Origin: Nocardia spumae
Lineage (GTDB): Bacteria; Actinomycetota; Actinomycetes; Mycobacteriales; Mycobacteriaceae
Direction: 5' to 3'
Length of the DNA: 64,000 bases
Assembly (NCBI RefSeq): GCF_020733635.1
Contig: NZ_JAJFZL010000001.1
Span: forward strand, 1,550,001 to 1,614,000
The notes beneath the pieces are model-generated. The model made no database searches. It worked only from the letters and a program-made list of their open reading frames with translations, and was not told the DNA's origin. Shown in pieces: positions 28,703 to 37,544 of the stretch (position 1 is the stretch's first letter; each line of letters starts with the position of its first letter). A program made the translations under genes and the position numbers.

Positions 28703-29403
28703 TTGGCCTGCACGGTGGCGATCCGGTTCGTCAGCATGGTCACGAACGGCGCCCGGTCGAAGGTCTGCTTCTCGTATTCGAGCAGCGCGGCCAGATCCTC
28801 GACGCTGAGCATGCGCAGGCGTGCCCGCAACTGGGCCAGCGTCATATTCGCGTAGTCGTAGCGGGAGGCGACCTCGGGTTCGATGGCACCGCGCCGGTCG
28901 GCGGGCTGCTCGGGCTCCGGGGCCGGCTCCGGGGCGTCGGCCGCCTCGGGCTCGGTCTCCGCGGCCGGTTCGACCTCCGGTGCCGACTCGGTTTCGGGTT
29001 CCGCGGTGTGAGATGCGGCATACCCGTTGGTCTGCGACGCGCCGGTGATCGCGGTGACCGTCGCCGGGGCGTCGGTGGCCGCGTCGGCGTCGGCGAACAG
29101 ATCGAAACGACTGAGCCGGGCCGCGAAATCGGCGGTGCCGAGCGGTTGCTCCTCGTCGAGATCCTCGTCGAAGGTGGCCCATTCCGGCTGTTCGACCGGG
29201 CGATTGCCCAATCGATCGAATACCTCGTCACCTTTGAGCGCGAGACTGGTCACGAACTGCTGCAGATGCATCGACGTCTGCAGCAGCTGACTGATCGCGG
29301 TAATCGGCAAATGCATTGCCACGGTAGGTAACCGGCGAGTTTCCTCGAGTGCGTAGACGGCGGCCCCAGCGGCGACCCGGGCCAGGTAGGGAGGTCGGAA
29401 CAT
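28699..29403 (-). CDS. Lipid-droplet-associated protein
   Basis: A 234-residue protein. The first ~60 residues are conserved-looking and amphipathic ([19 protein letters not shown], then [16 protein letters not shown]). The middle (about 105-165) is a Glu/Pro/Ala-rich low-complexity spacer. The C-terminal ~50 residues form a charged helical module ([25 protein letters not shown]). This matches, from memory, the actinobacterial lipid-droplet protein family (Rhodococcus MLDS; Rv1109c), which coats triacylglycerol droplets. The ATG at 29403 is chosen because conservation begins there. It heads the operon with xseA and xseB. Confidence 0.8.
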   Translation of the reverse strand: MFRPPYLARVAAGAAVYALEETRRLPTVAMHLPITAISQLLQTSMHLQQFVTSLALKGDEVFDRLGNRPVEQPEWATFDEDLDEEQPLGTADFAARLSRFDLFADADAATDAPATVTAITGASQTNGYAASHTAEPETESAPEVEPAAETEPEAADAPEPAPEPEQPADRRGAIEPEVASRYDYANMTLAQLRARLRMLSVEDLAALLEYEKQTFDRAPFVTMLTNRIATVQAK

Positions 29404-29545
29404 GTCCCTAGCCTGCCCGAAACGGCCGGTGATGCAAAGAACAGAGTTCACATGTTCCATTGTCGCGCCGTCTGGGCGATCGCGCGGCACCCGCTGTCGT
29501 GCGGGCGAGGCTGTACCACGCGCGGTGCGCACGTAAGCTGTGACC

Positions 29546-30553
29546 ATGTCCTCGGCTATCCCCCTGAATGTCGGAATCGCCCGGTCGGCCGATGCGGTCG
29601 GCGCCGGCGCGGGCAAGCGGGTGCTGCTCGCCGAACCCCGTGGTTACTGCGCGGGTGTGGACCGGGCGGTGGAAACCGTGGAGCGCACCCTGGACAAGCA
29701 CGGTGCGCCGATCTACGTCCGCAAGGAGATCGTGCACAACCGCCACGTGGTGGAGACGCTGCGCGACCGCGGCGTGGTCTTCGTCGACGAGACCGACGAG
29801 GTCCCCGAGGGAGCGGTGCTGGTGTTCTCCGCGCACGGCGTATCGCCCGCGGTGCACGAGGCCGCGGCCGCGCGCAGCCTGCACACCATCGATGCGACCT
29901 GCCCGCTGGTGACCAAGGTCCATCAGGAGGCCAAGCGCTTCGCCCGCGACGATTTCGACATCCTGCTCATCGGCCACGAGGGCCACGAGGAGGTGGAGGG
30001 CACCGCGGGTGAGGCGCCCGACCACGTCCAGCTGGTCGACGGTCCGGACGCGGTCGACGATGTGCGGGTCCGCGACGAGAACAAGGTGATCTGGCTGTCG
30101 CAGACCACCCTGTCGGTGGACGAGACCATGGAGACCGTGCAGCGGTTGCGCAAGCGTTTCCCGAATCTGCAGGATCCGCCGAGCGACGATATCTGCTACG
30201 CCACCCAGAACCGGCAGGTCGCGGTGAAGGCGATGGCCCCCGAATGCGATCTGGTGATCGTGGTCGGCTCCCGCAACTCCTCCAATTCCAGGCGTCTGGT
30301 GGAGGTCGCGCTGAACGCGGGCGCGAAGGCGTCCTATCTGGTGGATTTCGCCCGCGAGGTCGATCCGGCCTGGTTCGAGGGTGTGACCACGGTGGGCATC
30401 ACCTCCGGCGCCTCGGTGCCCGAGATTCTGGTGCGCGGAGTGCTGGATCTGCTCGCCGAGCACGGCTACGGCGAGGTGCAGCCGGTGACGACCGCCAACG
30501 AGACCCTGGTCTTCGCCCTCCCGCGCGAGTTGCGCACCAGCGCTCGGCGCTGA
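29546..30553 (+). CDS. ispH: 4-Hydroxy-3-methylbut-2-enyl diphosphate reductase
   Basis: Last step of the MEP isoprenoid pathway, giving IPP and DMAPP, with a 4Fe-4S cluster. The three conserved cysteines are present: [23 protein letters not shown] and [10 protein letters not shown]. Also seen are FSAHGVSP and the late [12 protein letters not shown]. The length of 335 residues is normal. The ATG at 29546 is preferred; a GTG two codons upstream (29540) is possible. It supplies the isoprenyl units used by the Z-prenyl synthase elsewhere in this window. Remembered counterpart: Rv1110. Confidence 0.95.
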   Translation: MSSAIPLNVGIARSADAVGAGAGKRVLLAEPRGYCAGVDRAVETVERTLDKHGAPIYVRKEIVHNRHVVETLRDRGVVFVDETDEVPEGAVLVFSAHGVSPAVHEAAAARSLHTIDATCPLVTKVHQEAKRFARDDFDILLIGHEGHEEVEGTAGEAPDHVQLVDGPDAVDDVRVRDENKVIWLSQTTLSVDETMETVQRLRKRFPNLQDPPSDDICYATQNRQVAVKAMAPECDLVIVVGSRNSSNSRRLVEVALNAGAKASYLVDFAREVDPAWFEGVTTVGITSGASVPEILVRGVLDLLAEHGYGEVQPVTTANETLVFALPRELRTSARR

Positions 30554-30591
30554 GGTATCGGCTGAGGTATCGGCTGAGGTATCGGCTGAGG
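30551..30591. repeat. 12-bp tandem repeat starting at the ispH stop codon
   Basis: Three perfect copies of TGAGGTATCGGC (30551-30562, 30563-30574, 30575-30586) and a partial fourth. The first TGA is the ispH stop. Because the unit is 12 bp, each copy puts another in-frame TGA behind it. Confidence 0.9.
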
Positions 30592-30641
30592 GTTCCCGGC
30601 TCTGCGGCCGATACTCGAAATCCTACGCGCTGAAGGGTTTT

Positions 30642-30676
30642 CGTCCCGCCTCGACCGCACCGGAAAGGTCGGGACG
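30642..30676. terminator. Weak hairpin between convergent ispH and DUF6542 genes
   Basis: CGTCCCG and CGGGACG form seven-base arms around a 21-base loop, in the gap between two converging genes. There is no clear T-run, so it is only a possible intrinsic terminator or processing hairpin. Confidence 0.3.
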
Positions 30677-30783
30677 GAGACGGGTAACGCCGCGCCCGTG
30701 CGAGACGATCACTGTGCGTGGGGAATTCGGGGAATGTCTACGCCGGCCGCGCCGCGGTGGATTCGTCGCGTGATGCGGCCGGA

Positions 30784-31668
30784 TCAGCGGTCGCGGTAGC
30801 GGACGTTCGGCCGCGGATGCGGCGGGACATCGCTGGGCGGCTGGGGACGTCCGCGACGGGGCTGCGGTTCGGCGACCCGGGTGCGTTCCGCGGTGCGGGT
30901 GCGTTCACCGGTCCGAGGGTACGACGCGCCGGCGGAGACGCGCGGTGGGCGCTCGGCCACCTTGCCGCCCGTCCGGCGCCCGGCGCGCGCGGGTTCGGGC
31001 TCCGCGGACCGCTTGGCCGCCCCGGCGCCGCGTTTGGCGGCCTCACCGCGCTTGGTGGCCCTGGCGGCCTCGGAATCGCGCTTCTGAGCGCGAGAGCTAC
31101 GACGCAGTGTGTCCTCGGCCCCCGCGGGCTTGCGGCTACGGCGGGCACGGTCGGCGCCCGAGCGCGGATTCCAGCTGTCGCTGCCACGGGCGCGTTCGCG
31201 AGCCGGGCGCGGGGCGGTGTCGCCGTTGCGATAGAGCCAGACCCGCAGGGCGCCCAGCAGCAGAGTGAGCACCGTCGCGATGGCCATGGTGGGGAACCGG
31301 TTGACCAACGGAATCGCCAGGTTCAGCAGAATGTCCTTCACCGAGGTGGAGCTGTGGCCGGTGAGCTGCTGATAGGCGAGCGGTACCGCGATGAACAGGA
31401 GTAACGGCGGAGTCACCATGGTGGTGAACAAACCGCGATAGCGAACCACGCAGGCCGCGATCAGACATCCGATGATGTAGAAGGCGGCGAAGACGTGAGT
31501 CAGCTCTCTACCGCTGCTTCCGGAGTCGATGAAGAATCCGATGAAGGTGCACGCCACCGCGATCAGAACCGCGGCGCCGGCGGGCACACCGGGTACCGAC
31601 GGGACGATCGAGAGGTGCGAGGCGGGTACATCGGATCGCTCGCGTTGGGTAGCTGCCACGTAAAGCAC
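30784..31668 (-). CDS. DUF6542 membrane protein with basic C-terminal tail
   Basis: A 294-residue protein. Four hydrophobic segments (about residues 30-50, 60-78, 84-100 and 128-142) form a small membrane domain including FIGFFIDSGSSGRELTHVFA. The last ~140 residues are a long Arg/Lys/Pro/Ala-rich tail, probably cytoplasmic and disordered, that might bind nucleic acid or acidic lipids. Function unknown; it corresponds to the Rv1111c position. GTG starts at 31668 and 31659 are both possible and neither has a clear ribosome site. Confidence 0.85.
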   Translation of the reverse strand: MLYVAATQRERSDVPASHLSIVPSVPGVPAGAAVLIAVACTFIGFFIDSGSSGRELTHVFAAFYIIGCLIAACVVRYRGLFTTMVTPPLLLFIAVPLAYQQLTGHSSTSVKDILLNLAIPLVNRFPTMAIATVLTLLLGALRVWLYRNGDTAPRPARERARGSDSWNPRSGADRARRSRKPAGAEDTLRRSSRAQKRDSEAARATKRGEAAKRGAGAAKRSAEPEPARAGRRTGGKVAERPPRVSAGASYPRTGERTRTAERTRVAEPQPRRGRPQPPSDVPPHPRPNVRYRDR

Positions 31669-31717
31669 ACTATCTGCCGCGGCCGGAACGTGCGTCGAGG
31701 CCGGGCGGGGGCCGGAG

Positions 31718-32854
31718 TTACTCGTTGGTGTCCGAGAAGCCTACCGCGCGCGGCCACGACTGAACGGGAGCAATTGCCGGAACGGCTCGATCACCGATAT
31801 CGAGATCGTGCAGGCGACGCGCCGTGACCATCACGCGGGACTCGATCGACGCCACTGTGTGGTTGAAAGCGTCGACGGCCTTACCGAGTTGAGTGCCGAG
31901 CTTGTCGAGGTGGGCGCCGGTCGTCGACAGCCGGGTGTATAGGTCCCGGCCCAGTTGCTGAACGATTGCCATGTCTCGAGACAAGGCCTCCTGTCGCCAT
32001 CCGAATGCGACCGTCCGCAGTAATGCGATCAAGGTTGTCGGCGTAGCGAGGATCACATTGCGGCCGAAGGCGTACTCGAGGAGACCCGAGTCGGCGGTCA
32101 GAGCGGCGTCGAGAAACGGGTCACCGGGGATGAACAGCACCACGAACTCCGGACTGGGGTCGAACGCCTCCCAATACGCCTTGCCGGCCAGCTGGTCGAT
32201 ATGGGCGCGTAGATGTTTGGCGTGGCGGGCGAGTTGCTCGGTGCGCCGTCGCGGATCGGTCTCGGCGGTGGCGTCCAGATAGGCCGTCAGCGGTACCTTG
32301 GCATCGACCACCAGGCTCCGGTCCCCGGCCAGCCGCACCACCAGATCGGGCCGGACCATGCCGTCGCGGCCGGCGGCGGTCACCTGGGTGTCGAAATCAC
32401 AGTGTTTGGTCATCCCCGCCAGTTCGACCACACGCTCGAGTTGCACCTCACCCCAGCGCCCGCGCACCTGGGGGGCGCGCAGCGCGGAGACGAGCTGACC
32501 GGTCTGAGTCGAGAGTTGCTGGGAGATCTGCTGCATACCGGCGACCTGCTCGCGCAGACCGGAGTAGGCGTTGATCCGATTGTGCTCGACCTGCTGGATG
32601 TGCTGGTTCAAGCTGCCGAGCGCCTCGCGCAAGGGCTCGACCAGGGTGCCGATCGCATGCGAATTGTGCCGTGCCGCATCCGCGCTGGCGGCGCCGAGAG
32701 ATTGCCGCAGCAGCTGTTCGTTGTCCCGCAGCGCCGACAGCTGGGCCTCGGCGGCCGCGGCCCGCTGCCCCGCCCGCGCGGCATGCCCCAGCCAGCCGAG
32801 GCCGGCTCCGGCGCAGAACACCAACAACAACGCAAACAGCATCGATGCGGTCAT
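31718..32854 (-). CDS. rmuC: DNA recombination protein RmuC family
   Basis: A 378-residue protein with an N-terminal membrane anchor (MLFALLLVFCAGAGLGWLG), a coiled coil (about 30-120) and the RmuC nuclease-like domain with RGRWGEVQLERVVELAGM, LVVDAKVPLTAYLDA and FVVLFIPGDPFLDAAL. RmuC limits inversions and recombination at repeats. I favour the ATG at 32854, right before the anchor; an upstream ATG at 32917 has a close GGAGG but would start inside a typical intergenic motif. It sits beside sbcD and sbcC, another structure-specific nuclease. Confidence 0.92.
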   Translation of the reverse strand: MTASMLFALLLVFCAGAGLGWLGHAARAGQRAAAAEAQLSALRDNEQLLRQSLGAASADAARHNSHAIGTLVEPLREALGSLNQHIQQVEHNRINAYSGLREQVAGMQQISQQLSTQTGQLVSALRAPQVRGRWGEVQLERVVELAGMTKHCDFDTQVTAAGRDGMVRPDLVVRLAGDRSLVVDAKVPLTAYLDATAETDPRRRTEQLARHAKHLRAHIDQLAGKAYWEAFDPSPEFVVLFIPGDPFLDAALTADSGLLEYAFGRNVILATPTTLIALLRTVAFGWRQEALSRDMAIVQQLGRDLYTRLSTTGAHLDKLGTQLGKAVDAFNHTVASIESRVMVTARRLHDLDIGDRAVPAIAPVQSWPRAVGFSDTNE

Positions 32855-32997
32855 GGTCCCGATAGTGCCGTAAGCCACCGACAGTATTCCCGCTCCGCTT
32901 CGCTCCGGCGTGTTCATCGGCCTCCGAAAGGGGAGATTCGATTCGCGGCGGAGGGGGAAGCGGATTCTGTCGGAGGGATCGCTTACCGTTCTGCGTC

Positions 32998-34176
32998 ATG
33001 CGGATGCTGCACACCTCGGACTGGCATATCGGCCGCACCTTCCACGGTGTGGACCTGTTGTCCGATCAGGCGCGTGCGCTGGAGTCGGTGGCGGAGTTGG
33101 TCGCCGAGCAGGGTGTGGATGTAGTCGTCGTTCCGGGGGATGTGTACGACCGTTCGATTCCCAGCGCCGAGGCGATAGCGGTGTGCAACAGGGGGTTCGA
33201 GGCGATCCGCACGGCCGGGGCGGTGATCGTCGCGACGTCGGGTAATCACGACTCGCCGACCCGGCTGGGTGCGCTGGGCAGTTTCGCGGCGGCGGGCGGG
33301 CTGCATCTGCGGACGTCGGTCGCCGAGGTGGATCATCCGGTGATGCTGTCGGACGAGTTCGGCCCGGTCGCCTGTTACGGCATTCCGTATCTGGAACCGG
33401 AGATCACCCGCGCGGAACTGGGTGTGCCGCAGGCGCGTTCGCATGCCGAGATCCTGGATGCCGCGCTGGCGCGGATCCGTGCGGATCGTCGGCGGCGTGG
33501 CGAGCCGCGGACGGTGCTGCTCGCGCACGCGTTCGTCGTCGGCGGGGAGGCCACCGGATCGGAGCGTTCGATCGCGGTGGGCGGTGTGGAGACGGTTCCG
33601 CTGAGTGCCTTCGAGGGAATCGATTACGTGGCTCTCGGACATCTGCACTCGCCACAAACCCTGTCGGAGTCCGTCCGGTATTCGGGTTCACCGCTGCCGT
33701 ATTCGTTCGGGGAGCGTTCCCACCGCAAAGCGGTGTGGATCGTCGATCTCGATGCTGACGGCCTGACCTCGGTGCAGCGCCACGAGCTGCCGGTGGTGCG
33801 CGGGCTCTCCCAACTGACGGGCGTGCTGGACGAATTGCTGACCGCCGCCGAATACGACGATGCGCGTGCTGATTACGTCTCGGCGACACTGACCGATCAC
33901 GCCCGGCCGGTGGAGGCCCTGCGCCGGCTGCGGGAGCGTTTTCCGCATGCGGTACACGTGGAATGGGCACGGCCGGAAGGGGATGCGCGGTTACGCTATC
34001 GCGAGCGCGTGCACGGTCGCGGCGACAGCGAGATCGCGCGCAGCTTTCTGACGGATGTGTGTGCCGAGCCGACATCGGGGGAGATGGCGTTGATCGAACA
34101 GGCATTGTCGGCCGCGCGCCGTGAGCCCGCCGCCGAGGTGCGGGCGGTTTCGGGGGATCGGGAGTTGTCGGCATGA
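32998..34176 (+). CDS. sbcD: Exonuclease SbcCD subunit D (Mre11-like nuclease)
   Basis: A 392-residue metallophosphoesterase nuclease, the Mre11 partner of SbcC/Rad50. It cleaves hairpins and double-strand ends. Conserved phosphoesterase motifs: HTSDWHIGR (D, H), VVPGDVYDR (GD), TSGNHDSPTRL (GNHD), and LLAHAFVVG with a late ALGHLHSPQ (GHxH). Length is normal. sbcC follows 22 bp downstream on the same strand, forming one operon. Confidence 0.95.
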   Translation: MRMLHTSDWHIGRTFHGVDLLSDQARALESVAELVAEQGVDVVVVPGDVYDRSIPSAEAIAVCNRGFEAIRTAGAVIVATSGNHDSPTRLGALGSFAAAGGLHLRTSVAEVDHPVMLSDEFGPVACYGIPYLEPEITRAELGVPQARSHAEILDAALARIRADRRRRGEPRTVLLAHAFVVGGEATGSERSIAVGGVETVPLSAFEGIDYVALGHLHSPQTLSESVRYSGSPLPYSFGERSHRKAVWIVDLDADGLTSVQRHELPVVRGLSQLTGVLDELLTAAEYDDARADYVSATLTDHARPVEALRRLRERFPHAVHVEWARPEGDARLRYRERVHGRGDSEIARSFLTDVCAEPTSGEMALIEQALSAARREPAAEVRAVSGDRELSA

Positions 34177-34198
34177 CCGGCACCCGGGCGGTAGTCGC

Positions 34199-37100
34199 AT
34201 GAGGCTGCATCGGCTGGAGCTCACCGCGTTCGGGCCGTTCGCCGAGACCGCGTGCGTGGATTTCGACGAACTCGGCGCCGACGGTCTGTTCCTGCTGCAC
34301 GGCCATACCGGTGCGGGTAAGACCACGGTGCTCGATGCCATCGCGTTCGCGCTCTACGGCCGGGTTCCGGGGGCTCGCGGGGAGAGTAAGCGGCTGCACT
34401 CCGATCACGCCGACCCGCAGACGCCGCCGCGGGTGGTGCTGGAGGCGACGCTGGGCGGGCGCCGGCTGCGCCTGATCCGGTCGCCGGAGTTCGAACGGCC
34501 GAAGAAGCGCGGCACCGGTATGCGCACGGAACAGGCCGCGGCCACGCTGGAATGGCTCGACGGCCGCGGGCAGCATCTGTCCCGAATCCCGGATATCGGC
34601 GATGAGGTGGGCCGCCTGCTCGGGATGAGTGCCGACCAGTTCTTTCAGGTGGTGTTGCTGCCGCAGGGGGATTTCGCGCGATTTCTGCGGTCGGACAACG
34701 AGGATCGGGAGAAGCTGCTCGAGCGCCTCTTCGACACCGAGCGGTTCGGTACGGCCGAACAGTGGCTGGTGCAGCGCCGCCGGGAGAGTTCCGCACAGCT
34801 CGAGAACCATCGCCAGGGCGTCGACCGGTTGATCGCTCAGGTCGCCATCACCGCCGGGCTGGGGGCGACGGAGGCGGTGGGGCCGCTCGAGGCGGTGGAG
34901 TGGTCGCAACGCCTGCTCACCGAGGCGCGCGCCGAGGCCGAGCGCGCGGCGGTCGAATTGGCTCGGTGTCAGCAGGATTCGGCTCAGCGCCAGGCGGCCG
35001 CCGAGGAGCAGCGCCGGATACGGGAACGTCGTGAGCGCGGGGTGATCGCGCGCCGCCAACTCGACGAGTACACGGCGGCAGCCACACATCGCGAGGGCCT
35101 GCGAGCCGATCTGGAGCGGTCGCGTCGCGTCGAGCCGGTGGCGACCGCGCTCGGCGAGGCCCGCACCGCGGCGGTCACGCTGCGGCACCGCAACGAAGAC
35201 GTGCTGGAGCTCGCGGAGCGGCTGGCCGCCCGGCTCCTCGAACCGGCGAGCGCCGAACTGCCCGGGACGTCCTGGGCGGCCGCGGATCTGGCGGCGGGCG
35301 AACTGCACGGCTCCGATACGGCCGAAGAGTTGTCGGCCCTGTCCGAGCCGGACACTTCGGTGCCGCTCGGCGATGCCGGGACGCACGATCACCGAGGCGA
35401 TACGTCCGAACCTGCCCCGGCGGCCGACGGCACGGTACCGGAAGACGACGCGGCCGAACAGTTGTCGGCCGCCGACCCGGAGCTCGACGAACCGGTCGAA
35501 CTGGAGTTGTTCTCCCTCTCGTCCGTACGTCCGGCCGGGCCGCCGGATCCGGCCCCGGCCGCGCCCACCGTCGGATCCCCCACGGCCCCACGCATCGAAA
35601 CCGCGGTCCAGCGCTGGTCGGCACATATCGGATCGTTGGAGGAGGTCCGCGCCGACGCCGAATCGGCCGTTCGCCTCACGGCCGAATTGGCGGGGCTACG
35701 TTCCGATTACACCGCCGCCACCGAGGCGCGCAAGCAACTGTCGCAGCGCCGGGAGCAGCTGCCGGAATCCATCCGATCCGCCGAGGCAGCACTGCGCGAG
35801 GCCGCGGATGCGAAGGTTGCGCTGCCGGGCCTGGAACGCGACTGCGACCGGGCGCGGGCCGCCGCGGAGGCCGCAGTCGAGCTGGTGCGTACCCGCAAGG
35901 AGCTGTCCACGGCCACCGAGGAACTGGAGCGCGCCCGGACCACGCATGCGAACGCGCGCGAGCGCACCCTCGATCTCCGGGAGCGCAGGCTCGCCGGAAT
36001 GGCGGCGGAACTGGCGGGCGCGCTGGTCGAGGGGCAGCCGTGCGGTGTGTGCGGATCCGCCGACCACCCCGCGCCCGCCCGCCCGACCGAGGTGACGGTC
36101 GGGAAATCGGAGGAGGACGAGGCGGTGCGGGCCGAGCAGGCCGCCGAAGCCGTGCGCGATCGGGCGCTCGGTCACCGGAACGAGGTGGAGCGCCGGGCCG
36201 GACTGCTCGCCGAGCGTGGTGGTGACGGTGATCCCGCGGAATTGGCCGCCACTCTGAACGCCGCGACCGATCGGTGGCGAACCGCGCAGCAGGCCGCCGC
36301 TGCCGCCGACGATCTCACCGCCGAGGTCGCGCGGCTGCGCACCGCCGAAACCGAACTGAACACCGAGCTGCGGGAATTGGAGAGCCGGTGCAGCGCGGCG
36401 CAGGAGCGCATCCTGGCCGCCGACCGGCGCCTGTCCGAACTCACCGAACGGGTCCGGGTGGCGGCCGGCGCCGACCACACGGTCGAGCGGCGCCGCGCGC
36501 GTCTGGAAGCACTCGTCGCCGATGCCACCGATCTGCTCACGTCCCGGGCCGAGGCCGCCGTGGCCGGGGAGCAGTTCACCGATCTCGCCCGCCGGGTCGA
36601 GCGGGCCGCCCGCGCGGCCGATCTGCCGGTGTCGGTGGGAGACGGCCCGGTCGACGGCACTCCCGATACCGCCGTGCTCGCGGCCTACGCGAAAGTCGTC
36701 GCGGCAGCGGGCCGGACCCCGCGACAGCAGGCGGAGCTGGAGGCCGAGCTGGCAGCCGCCGATCGCCGGCGCGCCCTCGCGGAAGCGGTACTGGCGGAAC
36801 CGGAGGTGCGGGCGGCCGCCGCTGCCGTCCCGGTCGATCTCGCCGCGGTGGAGGCCGAGGTCGCCGAGGCCCGCCGGCTGCTGGATCTCGCGATCGCCGC
36901 GCAATCCGAGAGCTCCCGGCGGGTGACCCAGCTCGAGGAGCTGGGTAGCCAGTTGTGGGCGGCGGCCGACCGGATCGCGCCGCTGCAGCAGGCGCATACC
37001 GAACTCGAGAGCCTGTCCGAAGTGGTGGCGGGCCGGGGTGCGAACAACCGGCGCATGTCGTTGCGCTCCTATGTGCTCGCCGCCCGGCTGGAGGAGGTCG

Positions 37101-37543
37101 CGGTCGCGGGGTCGGCGCGGCTGCGCCGGATGTCGGGCGGCCGTTACGAATTCGTGCACTCCGATGCGGCCGGTCCGCGGGGGCGCCGGGGTGGTCTGGG
37201 CCTCGATATCCGGGACGACTACACCGGCGCCGTGCGCCCGGCGAAGACCCTGTCCGGCGGCGAGACCTTCATGGCCTCACTGTCGTTGGCGCTGGGGCTC
37301 GCCGATGTGGTCGCCGCGGAAGCGGGCGGCCTGGTGCTCGACACCCTGTTCATCGACGAGGGCTTCGGCAGCCTCGACGCCGACACCCTCGACGCCGTGA
37401 TGGGAGTGCTGGACGAATTGCGTTCCGGCGGACGGGTGGTCGGTGTGGTCAGCCATGTCGACGAGATGCGCCAGCGCATCCCCAGCCGCTTGCACGTGAT
37501 CCGGGAGCCCAGCGGCTCCCGGCTGCGCACGATCGTCGCCTGA
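34199..37543 (+). CDS. sbcC: Exonuclease SbcCD subunit C (Rad50-like SMC ATPase)
   Basis: A 1114-residue SMC-type ATPase. N-terminal Walker A GHTGAGKTTVLDAI (about residue 36), Q-loop LLPQGDFARFLR, long Ala/Glu/Arg coiled-coil arms, and a central zinc hook CGVC (about residue 617) for dimerisation. The C-terminal ABC signature is TLSGGETFMASL and Walker B VLDTLFIDEGFGSLD. An unusually acidic, Pro-rich insert (about 360-460) interrupts the first coil. The ATG at 34199 is the start where MRLHRLELTAFGPF begins. It forms one operon with sbcD. Confidence 0.95.
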   Translation: MRLHRLELTAFGPFAETACVDFDELGADGLFLLHGHTGAGKTTVLDAIAFALYGRVPGARGESKRLHSDHADPQTPPRVVLEATLGGRRLRLIRSPEFERPKKRGTGMRTEQAAATLEWLDGRGQHLSRIPDIGDEVGRLLGMSADQFFQVVLLPQGDFARFLRSDNEDREKLLERLFDTERFGTAEQWLVQRRRESSAQLENHRQGVDRLIAQVAITAGLGATEAVGPLEAVEWSQRLLTEARAEAERAAVELARCQQDSAQRQAAAEEQRRIRERRERGVIARRQLDEYTAAATHREGLRADLERSRRVEPVATALGEARTAAVTLRHRNEDVLELAERLAARLLEPASAELPGTSWAAADLAAGELHGSDTAEELSALSEPDTSVPLGDAGTHDHRGDTSEPAPAADGTVPEDDAAEQLSAADPELDEPVELELFSLSSVRPAGPPDPAPAAPTVGSPTAPRIETAVQRWSAHIGSLEEVRADAESAVRLTAELAGLRSDYTAATEARKQLSQRREQLPESIRSAEAALREAADAKVALPGLERDCDRARAAAEAAVELVRTRKELSTATEELERARTTHANARERTLDLRERRLAGMAAELAGALVEGQPCGVCGSADHPAPARPTEVTVGKSEEDEAVRAEQAAEAVRDRALGHRNEVERRAGLLAERGGDGDPAELAATLNAATDRWRTAQQAAAAADDLTAEVARLRTAETELNTELRELESRCSAAQERILAADRRLSELTERVRVAAGADHTVERRRARLEALVADATDLLTSRAEAAVAGEQFTDLARRVERAARAADLPVSVGDGPVDGTPDTAVLAAYAKVVAAAGRTPRQQAELEAELAAADRRRALAEAVLAEPEVRAAAAAVPVDLAAVEAEVAEARRLLDLAIAAQSESSRRVTQLEELGSQLWAAADRIAPLQQAHTELESLSEVVAGRGANNRRMSLRSYVLAARLEEVAVAGSARLRRMSGGRYEFVHSDAAGPRGRRGGLGLDIRDDYTGAVRPAKTLSGGETFMASLSLALGLADVVAAEAGGLVLDTLFIDEGFGSLDADTLDAVMGVLDELRSGGRVVGVVSHVDEMRQRIPSRLHVIREPSGSRLRTIVA

Positions 37544-37544
37544 T

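Noticed and set aside
24906..32910. 17-bp motif TCCGCTTCGCTCCGGCG at 24906-24922 and 32894-32910
   Set aside because: Two copies in intergenic DNA look like a common short intergenic word in such genomes; no mobile-element ends or function could be supported.
33404..35626. 740-residue minus-strand frame opposite sbcD/sbcC
   Set aside because: Antisense to two genes with complete catalytic motifs; no domain or start signal of its own.
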